Shown here one piece after another: positions 11,044 through 22,405 of a DNA stretch of 64,000 nt. Location of the stretch: positions 310,001 through 374,000 of the forward strand of contig CAUYVT010000084.1 of assembly GCA_963576565.1 (NCBI GenBank), in the 5' to 3' direction. The stretch's first letter is position 1, and every line of letters begins with the position of its first letter. The position numbers and the translations under genes are program-made. Below the pieces are notes generated by a model. That model was not told where the DNA came from. It did no database searches and saw nothing but the letters and a program-made list of their open reading frames with translations. Origin of the DNA: Aspidapion aeneum. Taxonomy: Eukaryota > Arthropoda > Insecta > Coleoptera > Brentidae.

Positions 11044-11590
11044 ATTTGCGAACGCACCCCGTGCGTTTGCTTGCCTGCGTCTTCGGCCTTGAAACGGCCG
11101 TCGAAAAAAAGTTGCTTCTCAACCGGCAAAGTTTTGTTCTGCTGTTGACATTTGGCAGATGGCGAAAGACAGCTGGTTTTGACGTACTGCCAGCTGTTTT
11201 CGATTTTGAAATATATTTTCTTTGCTGTTTTACTGCTTATTCTTACCCCTTTTGGGTGCTGTGAACTTCTCCACAGGTGGCGTCGCCCCCCGGCTAATAT
11301 TACTGCGACTTTGGACTTTTATTAAACTGTATTTCACACTTTTTTAGTTAATTTTTGCTAAGAGCACATTTAAGTGCATTGACATTTGACAGAATTATGT
11401 AGGGAAATTTAAAGACTTTTAAGGTTTTTATAATTTAAGTTATAAATATTTTTTTTGTTTGGTTTTTTCTTCCATTTTAATTATAAAAATTTCTTCATGG
11501 TATACAGTTTTTTTTTTGGTTTGATGTCGACCACACACCTGTTACTGTTTTGAAGGATATGAAGGATTTTTGTCACTTAGTTAAAGAAAA
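11044..11590 (-). other. 5' untranslated/flanking region of the non-LTR element
   Basis: No gene. This segment, with CTGCCAGCTGTTTTCG and GGCCCCCCGGCTAATATTACTG words, is repeated almost unchanged at 25505-26045, 30440-30985, 40850-41395 and 45300-45845. It is a constant part of the duplicated blocks. It must contain the retrotransposon 5' UTR/promoter and then the flank of the exon-like units, but I cannot place the boundary. Confidence 0.5.
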
Positions 11591-11594
11591 GTCG

Positions 11595-11885
11595 TCAGAA
11601 AAGTCTGGCAACACTGGTTGAGACAGTGATTCCCAGTCTCCAAGTCAAATCAAAAGGATAATTAATACAAAATATAAACATACCCTTGCTTTCTTCAGAC
11701 TTTTTTTGGAATTCCTTTTGAAATATGGCACCAAGTGAATGCGCCATACCACATAAAAGTTTTTTTTCTGTCCTTTTAAGATGTGTGGTCGTAATAACAC
11801 AATTTACTAACGGCTTATCATTCAAACTAAAATATAAATAAAGCACAAAAAGTTTGTTATTAGGGACCTTTTCCAGGCACTCCAT
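11595..11885 (-). repeat. Single exon-like unit, diverged outlier left of the array
   Basis: A relative of the array units. It keeps the minus-strand acceptor TTTATATTTTAG and donor AAGG-GTATGT, but carries a 6-nt insertion at the exon start (NDKP) and diverged residues (LKRTEKK). Upstream it has the words CCTAATAAC and ATGGAGTGCCTGG, absent from internal units. It probably reflects the ancestral single-copy arrangement. Confidence 0.7.
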
Positions 11886-11907
11886 TAGTTAACGTTATCC
11901 TTTAGGG

Positions 11908-12135
11908 GAAGGGCGGGTAATTGTGGCCCCCTAAAGTTTTTTAATCATATTTTTCTTAATATTAATAGAAAATGTACAAAAAAAAATAATAAAACACCTG
12001 AATGTATTACGAACAAAATACATTTATAAACTTTTTAGAAATACAAAAAAACACAAAAATATTTAGCATTTTAAAAACTACCAAATGGCCACAATTACCC
12101 CATATACGTGGGGTAATTGTGGCATGGGCTACACA
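11908..12135. mobile_element. Pogo-like left-end fragment (~228 bp)
   Basis: Begins with the pogo terminus GGGGAAGGGCGGGTAATTGT and ends just after a hairpin whose arms are GCCACAATTACCCCA and its complement. It then switches to exon-flank sequence at CAAGTCTGGCAACACTGG. Equivalent fragments occur at 21884-22110, 26555-26780 and 41711-41935. It is either a MITE or the partial product of tandem duplication with a full pogo. Confidence 0.7.
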
Positions 12136-12176
12136 AGTCTGGCAACACTGGTTGAGACAGTGATTCCCAGTCTCCA

Positions 12177-15100
12177 AGTCAAATCAAAAGGATAATTAAT
12201 ACAAAATATAAACATACCCTTGGTTTTAGACGTTTTTCTGAATTCTTTTTGAACTATTGCACCAAGTGTGGCTGCCATACCAGATAAAAGTCTTTTGTCT
12301 GCTACACTTATGTGTGTCGTTGTAATCACACAGTTTACTAACGGCTTCAAACTAAAATATAAATAAAGCACAAAAAGTCAAATCAAAAGGATAATTAATA
12401 CAAAATATAAACATACCCTTGCTTTCTGTAGGCGTTTTTCGGAATTCCTTTTGAAATATGGCACCAAGTGAATGCGCCATACCACATAAAAGTTTTTTTC
12501 TGCCCGACTAAGATGTGTGGTCGTAATCACACAATTTATTAACGGCTTCAAACTAAAATATAAATAAAGCACAAAAAGTCAAATCAAAAGGATAATTAAT
12601 ACAAAATATAAACATACCCTTGCTTTCTGTAGACGTTTTTCGGAATTCCTTTTGAAATATGGCACCAAGTGAATGCGCCATACCACATAAAAGTTTTTTT
12701 TCTGCCCGACTAAGATGTGTGGTCGTAATCACGCAATTTATTAACGGCTTCAAACTAAAATATAAATAAAGCACAAAAAGTCAAATCAAAAGGATAATTA
12801 ATACAAAATATAAACATACCCTTGCTTTCTGTAGGCGTTTTTCGGAATTCCTTTTGAATTATGGCACCAAGTGAATGCGCCATACCACATAAAAGTTTTT
12901 TTTCTGCCCGACTAAGATGTGTGGTCGTAATCACACAATTTATTAACGGCTTCAAACTAAAATATAAATAAAGCACAAAAAGTCAAATCAAAAGGATAAT
13001 TAATACAAAATATAAACATACCCTTGGTTTTAGACGTTTTTCTGAATTCTTTTTGAACTATTGCACCAAGTGTGGCTGCCATACCAGATAAAAGTCTTTT
13101 GTCTGCTACACTTATGTGTGTCGTTGTAATCACACAGTTTACTAACGGCTTCAAACTAAAATATAAATAAAGCACAAAAAGTCAAATCAAAAGGATAATT
13201 AATACAAAATATAAACATACCCTTGCTTTCTGTAGGCGTTTTTCGGAATTCCTTTTGAAATATGGCACCAAGTGAATGCGCCATACCACATAAAAGTTTT
13301 TTTCTGCCCGACTAAGATGTGTGGTCGTAATCACACAATTTATTAACGGCTTCAAACTAAAATATAAATAAAGCACAAAAAGTCAAATCAAAAGGATAAT
13401 TAATACAAAATATAAACATACCCTTGCTTTCTGTAGACGTTTTTCGGAATTCCTTTTGAAATATGGCACCAAGTGAATGCGCCATACCACATAAAAGTTT
13501 TTTTTCTGCCCGACTAAGATGTGTGGTCGTAATCACGCAATTTATTAACGGCTTCAAACTAAAATATAAATAAAGCACAAAAAGTCAAATCAAAAGGATA
13601 ATTAATACAAAATATAAACATACCCTTGCTTTCTGTAGGCGTTTTTCGGAATTCCTTTTGAATTATGGCACCAAGTGAATGCGCCATACCACATAAAAGT
13701 TTTTTTTCTGCCCGACTAAGATGTGTGGTCGTAATCACACAATTTATTAACGGCTTCAAACTAAAATATAAATAAAGCACAAAAAGTCAAATCAAAAGGA
13801 TAATTAATACAAAATATAAACATACCCTTGGTTTTAGATGTTTTTCTGAATTCTTTTTGAACTATTGCACCAAGTGTGGCTGCCATACCAGATAAAAGTC
13901 TTTTGTCTGCTACACTTATGTGTGTCGTTGTAATCACACAGTTTACTAACGGCTTCAAACTAAAATATAAATAAAGCACAAAAAGTCAAATCAAAAGGAT
14001 AATTAATACAAAATATAAACATACCCTTGCTTTCTGTAGACGTTTTTCGGAATTCCTTTTGAAATATGGCACCAAGTGAATGCGCCATACCACATAAAAG
14101 TTTTTTTTCTGCCCGACTAAGATGTGTGGTCGTAATCACACAATTTATTAACGGCTTCAAACTAAAATATAAATAAAGCACAAAAAGTCAAATCAAAAGG
14201 ATAATTAATACAAAATATAAACATACCCTTGCTTTCTGTAGACGTTTTTCGGAATTCCTTTTGAAATATGGCACCAAGTGAATGCGCCATACCACATAAA
14301 AGTTTTTTTTCTGCCCGACTAAGATGTGTGGTCGTAATCACGCAATTTATTAACGGCTTCAAACTAAAATATAAATAAAGCACAAAAAGTCAAATCAAAA
14401 GGATAATTAATACAAAATATAAACATACCCTTGGTTTTAGATGTTTTTCTGAATTCTTTTTGAACTATTGCACCAAGTGTGGCTGCCATACCAGATAAAA
14501 GTCTTTTGTCTGCTACACTTATGTGTGTCGTTGTAATCACACAGTTTACTAACGGCTTCAAACTAAAATATAAATAAAGCACAAAAAGTCAAATCAAAAG
14601 GATAATTAATACAAAATATAAACATACCCTTGCTTTCTGTAGGCGTTTTTCGGAATTCCTTTTGAATTATGGCACCAAGTGAATGCGCCATACCACATAA
14701 AAGTTTTTTTTCTGCCCGACTAAGATGTGTGGTCGTAATCACGCAATTTATTAACGGCTTCAAACTAAAATATAAATAAAGCACAAAAAGTCAAATCAAA
14801 AGGATAATTAATACAAAATATAAACATACCCTTGGTTTTAGATGTTTTTCTGAATTCTTTTTGAACTATTGCACCAAGTGTGGCTGCCATACCAGATAAA
14901 AGTCTTTTGTCTGCTACACTTTTGTGTGTCGTTGTAATCACACAGTTTACTAACGGCTTCAAACTAAAATATAAATAAAGCACAAAAAGTCAAATCAAAA
15001 GGATAATTAATACAAAATATAAACATACCCTTGCTTTCTGTAGGCGTTTTTCGGAATTCCTTTTGAATTATGGCACCAAGTGAATGCGCCATACCACATA

Positions 15101-18100
15101 AAAGTTTTTTTTCTGCCCGACTAAGATGTGTGGTCGTAATCACGCAATTTATTAACGGCTTCAAACTAAAATATAAATAAAGCACAAAAAGTCAAATCAA
15201 AAGGATAATTAATACAAAATATAAACATACCCTTGGTTTTAGATGTTTTTCTGAATTCTTTTTGAACTATTGCACCAAGTGTGGCTGCCATACCAGATAA
15301 AAGTCTTTTGTCTGCTACACTTATGTGTGTCGTTGTAATCACACAGTTTACTAATGGCTTCAAACTAAAATATAAATAAAGCACAAAAAGTCAAATCAAA
15401 AGGATAATTAATACAAAATATAAACATACCCTTGCTTTCTGTAGGCGTTTTTCGGAATTCCTTTTGAATTATGGCACCAAGTGAATGCGCCATACCACAT
15501 AAAAGTTTTTTTTCTGCCCGACTAAGATGTGTGGTCGTAATCACGCAATTTATTAACGGCTTCAAACTAAAATATAAATAAAGCACAAAAAGTCAAATCA
15601 AAAGGATAATTAATACAAAATATAAACATACCCTTGGTTTTAGATGTTTTTCTGAATTCTTTTTGAACTATTGCACCAAGTGTGGCTGCCATACCAGATA
15701 AAAGTCTTTTGTCTGCTACACTTATGTGTGTCGTTGTAATCACACAGTTTACTAACGGCTTCAAACTAAATATAAATAAAGCACAAAAAGTCAAATCAAA
15801 AGGATAATTAATACAAATATAAACATACCCTTGGTTTTAGATGTTTTTCTGAATTCTTTTTGAACTATTGCACCAAGTGTGGCTGCCATACCAGATAAAA
15901 GTCTTTTGTCTGCTACACTTATGTGTGTCGTTGTAATCACACAGTTTACTAACGGCTTCAAACTAAAATATAAATAAAGCACAAAAAGTCAAATCAAAAG
16001 GATAATTAATACAAAATATAAACATACCCTTGCTTTCTGTAGGCGTTTTTCGGAATTCCTTTTGAATTATGGCACCAAGTGAATGCGCCATACCACATAA
16101 AAGTTTTTTTTCTGCCCGACTAAGATGTGTGGTCGTAATCACGCAATTTATTAACGGCTTCAAACTAAAATATAAATAAAGCACAAAAAGTCAAATCAAA
16201 AGGATAATTAATACAAAATATAAACATACCCTTGGTTTTAGATGTTTTTCTGAATTCTTTTTGAACTATTGCACCAAGTGTGGCTGCCATACCAGATAAA
16301 AGTCTTTTGTCTGCTACACTTATGTGTGTCGTTGTAATCACACAGTTTACTAACGGCTTCAAACTAAAATATAAATAAAGCACAAAAAGTCAAATCAAAA
16401 GGATAATTAATACAAAATATAAACATACCCTTGCTTTCTGTAGGCGTTTTTCGGAATTCCTTTTGAATTATGGCACCAAGTGAATGCGCCATACCACATA
16501 AAAGTTTTTTTTCTGCCCGACTAAGATGTGTGGTCGTAATCACACAATTTATTAACGGCTTCAAACTAAAATATAAATAAAGCACAAAAAGTCAAATCAA
16601 AAGGATAATTAATACAAAATATAAACATACCCTTGCTTTCTGTAGACGTTTTTCGGAATTCCTTTTGAAATATGGCACCAAGTGAATGCGCCATACCACA
16701 TAAAAGTTTTTTTTCTGCCCGACTAAGATGTGTGGTCGTAATCACGCAATTTATTAACGGCTTCAAACTAAAATATAAATAAAGCACAAAAAGTCAAATC
16801 AAAAGGATAATTAATACAAAATATAAACATACCCTTGCTTTCTGTAGACGTTTTTCGGAATTCCTTTTGAAATATGGCACCAAGTGAATGCGCCATACCA
16901 CATAAAAGTTTTTTTTCTGCCCGACTAAGATGTGTGGTCGTAATCACGCAATTTATTAACGGCTTCAAACTAAAATATAAATAAAGCACAAAAAGTCAAA
17001 TCAAAAGGATAATTAATACAAAATATAAACATACCCTTGCTTTCTGTAGGCGTTTTTCGGAATTCCTTTTGAAATATGGCACCAAGTGAATGCGCCATAC
17101 CACATAAAAGTTTTTTTCTGCCCGACTAAGATGTGTGGTCGTAATCACACAATTTATTAACGGCTTCAAACTAAAATATAAATAAAGCACAAAAAGTCAA
17201 ATCAAAAGGATAATTAATACAAAATATAAACATACCCTTGCTTTCTGTAGACGTTTTTCGGAATTCCTTTTGAAATATGGCACCAAGTGAATGCGCCATA
17301 CCACATAAAAGTTTTTTTTCTGCCCGACTAAGATGTGTGGTCGTAATCACGCAATTTATTAACGGCTTCAAACTAAAATATAAATAAAGCACAAAAAGTC
17401 AAATCAAAAGGATAATTAATACAAAATATAAACATACCCTTGGTTTTAGATGTTTTTCTGAATTCTTTTTGAACTATTGCACCAAGTGTGGCTGCCATAC
17501 CAGATAAAAGTCTTTTGTCTGCTACACTTATGTGTGTCGTTGTAATCACACAGTTTACTAACGGCTTCAAACTAAAATATAAATAAAGCACAAAAAGTCA
17601 AATCAAAAGGATAATTAATACAAAATATAAACATACCCTTGCTTTCTGTAGGCGTTTTTCGGAATTCCTTTTGAATTATGGCACCAAGTGAATGCGCCAT
17701 ACCACATAAAAGTTTTTTTTCTGCCCGACTAAGATGTGTGGTCGTAATCACGCAATTTATTAACGGCTTCAAACTAAAATATAAATAAAGCACAAAAAGT
17801 CAAATCAAAAGGATAATTAATACAAAATATAAACATACCCTTGGTTTTAGATGTTTTTCTGAATTCTTTTTGAACTATTGCACCAAGTGTGGCTGCCATA
17901 CCAGATAAAAGTCTTTTGTCTGCTACACTTATGTGTGTCGTTGTAATCACACAGTTTACTAATGGCTTCAAACTAAAATATAAATAAAGCACAAAAAGTC
18001 AAATCAAAAGGATAATTAATACAAAATATAAACATACCCTTGCTTTCTGTAGGCGTTTTTCGGAATTCCTTTTGAATTATGGCACCAAGTGAATGCGCCA

Positions 18101-21100
18101 TACCACATAAAAGTTTTTTTTCTGCCCGACTAAGATGTGTGGTCGTAATCACGCAATTTATTAACGGCTTCAAACTAAAATATAAATAAAGCACAAAAAG
18201 TCAAATCAAAAGGATAATTAATACAAAATATAAACATACCCTTGGTTTTAGATGTTTTTCTGAATTCTTTTTGAACTATTGCACCAAGTGTGGCTGCCAT
18301 ACCAGATAAAAGTCTTTTGTCTGCTACACTTATGTGTGTCGTTGTAATCACACAGTTTACTAACGGCTTCAAACTAAAATATAAATAAAGCACAAAAAGT
18401 CAAATCAAAAGGATAATTAATACAAAATATAAACATACCCTTGCTTTCTGTAGGCGTTTTTCGGAATTCCTTTTGAAATATGGCACCAAGTGAATGCGCC
18501 ATACCACATAAAAGTTTTTTTTCTGCCCGACTAAGATGTGTGGTCGTAATCACACAATTTATTAACGGCTTCAAACTAAAATATAAATAAAGCACAAAAA
18601 GTCAAATCAAAAGGATAATTAATACAAAATATAAACATACCCTTGGTTTTAGATGTTTTTCTGAATTCTTTTTGAACTATTGCACCAAGTGTGGCTGCCA
18701 TACCAGATAAAAGTCTTTTGTCTGCTACACTTATGTGTGTCGTTGTAATCACACAGTTTACTAACGGCTTCAAACTAAAATATAAATAAAGCACAAAAAG
18801 TCAAATCAAAAGGATAATTAATACAAAATATAAACATACCCTTGCTTTCTGTAGGCGTTTTTCGGAATTCCTTTTGAATTATGGCACCAAGTGAATGCGC
18901 CATACCACATAAAAGTTTTTTTTCTGCCCGACTAAGATGTGTGGTCGTAATCACGCAATTTATTAACGGCTTCAAACTAAAATATAAATAAAGCACAAAA
19001 AGTCAAATCAAAAGGATAATTAATACAAAATATAAACATACCCTTGGTTTTAGATGTTTTTCTGAATTCTTTTTGAACTATTGCACCAAGTGTGGCTGCC
19101 ATACCAGATAAAAGTCTTTTGTCTGCTACACTTATGTGTGTCGTTGTAATCACACAGTTTACTAACGGCTTCAAACTAAAATATAAATAAAGCACAAAAA
19201 GTCAAATCAAAAGGATAATTAATACAAAATATAAACATACCCTTGCTTTCTGTAGGCGTTTTTCGGAATTCCTTTTGAATTATGGCACCAAGTGAATGCG
19301 CCATACCACATAAAAGTTTTTTTTCTGCCCGACTAAGATGTGTGGTCGTAATCACGCAATTTATTAACGGCTTCAAACTAAAATATAAATAAAGCACAAA
19401 AAGTCAAATCAAAAGGATAATTAATACAAAATATAAACATACCCTTGGTTTTAGATGTTTTTCTGAATTCTTTTTGAACTATTGCACCAAGTGTGGCTGC
19501 CATACCAGATAAAAGTCTTTTGTCTGCTACACTTATGTGTGTCGTTGTAATCACACAGTTTACTAACGGCTTCAAACTAAAATATAAATAAAGCACAAAA
19601 AGTCAAATCAAAAGGATAATTAATACAAAATATAAACATACCCTTGCTTTCTGTAGGCGTTTTTCGGAATTCCTTTTGAATTATGGCACCAAGTGAATGC
19701 GCCATACCACATAAAAGTTTTTTTTCTGCCCGACTAAGATGTGTGGTCGTAATCACGCAATTTATTAACGGCTTCAAACTAAAATATAAATAAAGCACAA
19801 AAAGTCAAATCAAAAGGATAATTAATACAAAATATAAACATACCCTTGGTTTTAGATGTTTTTCTGAATTCTTTTTGAACTATTGCACCAAGTGTGGCTG
19901 CCATACCAGATAAAAGTCTTTTGTCTGCTACACTTATGTGTGTCGTTGTAATCACACAGTTTACTAACGGCTTCAAACTAAAATATAAATAAAGCACAAA
20001 AAGTCAAATCAAAAGGATAATTAATACAAAATATAAACATACCCTTGCTTTCTGTAGGCGTTTTTCGGAATTCCTTTTGAAATATGGCACCAAGTGAATG
20101 CGCCATACCACATAAAAGTTTTTTTTCTGCCCGACTAAGATGTGTGGTCGTAATCACACAATTTATTAACGGCTTCAAACTAAAATATAAATAAAGCACA
20201 AAAAGTCAAATCAAAAGGATAATTAATACAAAATATAAACATACCCTTGGTTTTAGATGTTTTTCTGAATTCTTTTTGAACTATTGCACCAAGTGTGGCT
20301 GCCATACCAGATAAAAGTCTTTTGTCTGCTACACTTATGTGTGTCGTTGTAATCACACAGTTTACTAACGGCTTCAAACTAAAATATAAATAAAGCACAA
20401 AAAGTCAAATCAAAAGGATAATTAATACAAAATATAAACATACCCTTGCTTTCTGTAGGCGTTTTTCGGAATTCCTTTTGAATTATGGCACCAAGTGAAT
20501 GCGCCATACCACATAAAAGTTTTTTTTCTGCCCGACTAAGATGTGTGGTCGTAATCACGCAATTTATTAACGGCTTCAAACTAAAATATAAATAAAGCAC
20601 AAAAAGTCAAATCAAAAGGATAATTAATACAAAATATAAACATACCCTTGGTTTTAGATGTTTTTCTGAATTCTTTTTGAACTATTGCACCAAGTGTGGC
20701 TGCCATACCAGATAAAAGTCTTTTGTCTGCTACACTTATGTGTGTCGTTGTAATCACACAGTTTACTAACGGCTTCAAACTAAAATATAAATAAAGCACA
20801 AAAAGTCAAATCAAAAGGATAATTAATACAAAATATAAACATACCCTTGCTTTCTGTAGGCGTTTTTCGGAATTCCTTTTGAATTATGGCACCAAGTGAA
20901 TGCGCCATACCACATAAAAGTTTTTTTTCTGCCCGACTAAGATGTGTGGTCGTAATCACGCAATTTATTAACGGCTTCAAACTAAAATATAAATAAAGCA
21001 CAAAAAGTCAAATCAAAAGGATAATTAATACAAAATATAAACATACCCTTGGTTTTAGATGTTTTTCTGAATTCTTTTTGAACTATTGCACCAAGTGTGG

Positions 21101-21812
21101 CTGCCATACCAGATAAAAGTCTTTTGTCTGCTACACTTATGTGTGTCGTTGTAATCACACAGTTTACTAACGGCTTCAAACTAAAATATAAATAAAGCAC
21201 AAAAAGTCAAATCAAAAGGATAATTAATACAAAATATAAACATACCCTTGCTTTCTGTAGGCGTTTTTCGGAATTCCTTTTGAAATATGGCACCAAGTGA
21301 ATGCGCCATACCACATAAAAGTTTTTTTTCTGCCCGACTAAGATGTGTGGTCGTAATCACACAATTTATTAACGGCTTCAAACTAAAATATAAATAAAGC
21401 ACAAAAAGTCAAATCAAAAGGATAATTAATACAAAATATAAACATACCCTTGCTTTCTGTAGGCGTTTTTCGGAATTCCTTTTGAAATATGGCACCAAGT
21501 GAATGCGCCATACCACATAAAAGTTTTTTTTCTGCTCGACTAAGATGTGTGGTCGTAATCACACAATTTATTAACGGCTTCAAACTAAAATATAAATAAA
21601 GCACAAAAAGTCAAATCAAAAGGATAATTAATACAAAATATAAACATACCCTTGCTTTCTGTAGGCGTTTTTCGGAATTCCTTTTGAAATATGGCACCAA
21701 GTGAATGCGCCATACCACATAAAAGTTTTTTTTCTGCCCGACTAATATGTGTGGTCGTAATCACACAATTTATTAACGGCTTCAAACTAAAATATAAATA
21801 AAGCACAAAAAG
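12177..21812 (-). repeat. Tandem array of 48 exon-like units, two types in higher-order order
   Basis: 48 head-to-tail units fill 9.6 kb: 29 of type A (202 bp) and 19 of type B (199 bp). On the minus strand each unit has a polypyrimidine-rich acceptor ending TTTATATTTTAG, an open segment of 137 nt (A) or 134 nt (B), a donor AAGG-GTATGT and a 65-nt intron-like spacer. The A segment reads KPLINCVITTTHLSRAEKKL then LGAIFQKEFRK; B reads KPLVNCVITTTHISVADKRL then LGAIVQKEFRK. The hydrophobic pattern is weakly reminiscent of the first half of a BRCT domain, a guess only. Segment lengths are 2 modulo 3, so joining neighbours shifts the frame. Three A units (about 12380, 13184, 16998) have 7 rather than 8 bases in a homopolymer and are frameshifted. 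The arrangement is mostly AB dimers, with an A'AAB tetramer repeated at the left. Confidence 0.9.
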
Positions 21813-21883
21813 TTTGTTATTAGGGGTTTGTTATTAGGGACCTTTTCCAGGCACTCCATTAGTTAACGTTATCCTTTAGGGAA

Positions 21884-22110
21884 AGGGCGGGTAATTGTGG
21901 CCCCTAAAGTTTTTTAATCATATTTTTCTTAATATTAATAGAAAATGTACAAAAAAAAATAATAAAACACCTGCATGTATTACGAACAAAATACATTTAT
22001 AAACTTTTTAGAAATACAAAAAAACACAAAAATATTTAGCATTTTAAAAACTACCAAATGGCCACAATTACCCCATATACGTGGGGTAATTGTGGCATGG
22101 GCTACACAAG
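21884..22110. mobile_element. Pogo-like left-end fragment, right border of the array
   Basis: Same ~227-bp fragment as at 11908, with the internal hairpin, joining exon-flank sequence at its right end. The array is thus bracketed by two such fragments. Confidence 0.7.
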
Positions 22111-22386
22111 TCTGGCAACACTGGTTGAGACAGTGATTCCCAGTCTCCAAGTCAAATCAAAAGGATAATTAATACAAAATATAAACATACCCTTGGTTTT
22201 AGACGTTTTTCTGAATTCTTTTTGAAATATTGCATCAAGTGTGGCTGCCATACCAGATAAAAGTTTTTTGTCTGCTAGACTAATATGTGTGGTTGTAATG
22301 ACACAATTTACTAACGGCTTCAAACTAAAATATAAATAAAGCACAAAAAGTTTGTTATTAGGGACCTCCTTTTCCAGGCACTCCAT
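22102..22386 (-). repeat. Exon-like unit adjacent to the first pogo element
   Basis: B-related unit with diverged residues (ISLADKK, LDAIFQ) and the upstream ATGGAGTGCCTGG word. The donor and acceptor words are kept. Its near twin is at 41935-42219 in the second duplication copy. Confidence 0.7.
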
Positions 22387-22405
22387 TAGTTAACGTTATC
22401 CTTTA

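Noticed and set aside
12129..21806. 48 separate 64- to 80-residue proteins, one per unit
   Set aside because: Those frames run through the intron-like donor and acceptor and stop only because of unit periodicity. The supported object is the splice-bounded segment, not a free-standing gene.
12177..21812. CRISPR array or bacterial-type repeat array
   Set aside because: Units are ~200 bp with no unique spacers, are flanked by eukaryotic splice-like signals and sit among eukaryotic transposons.
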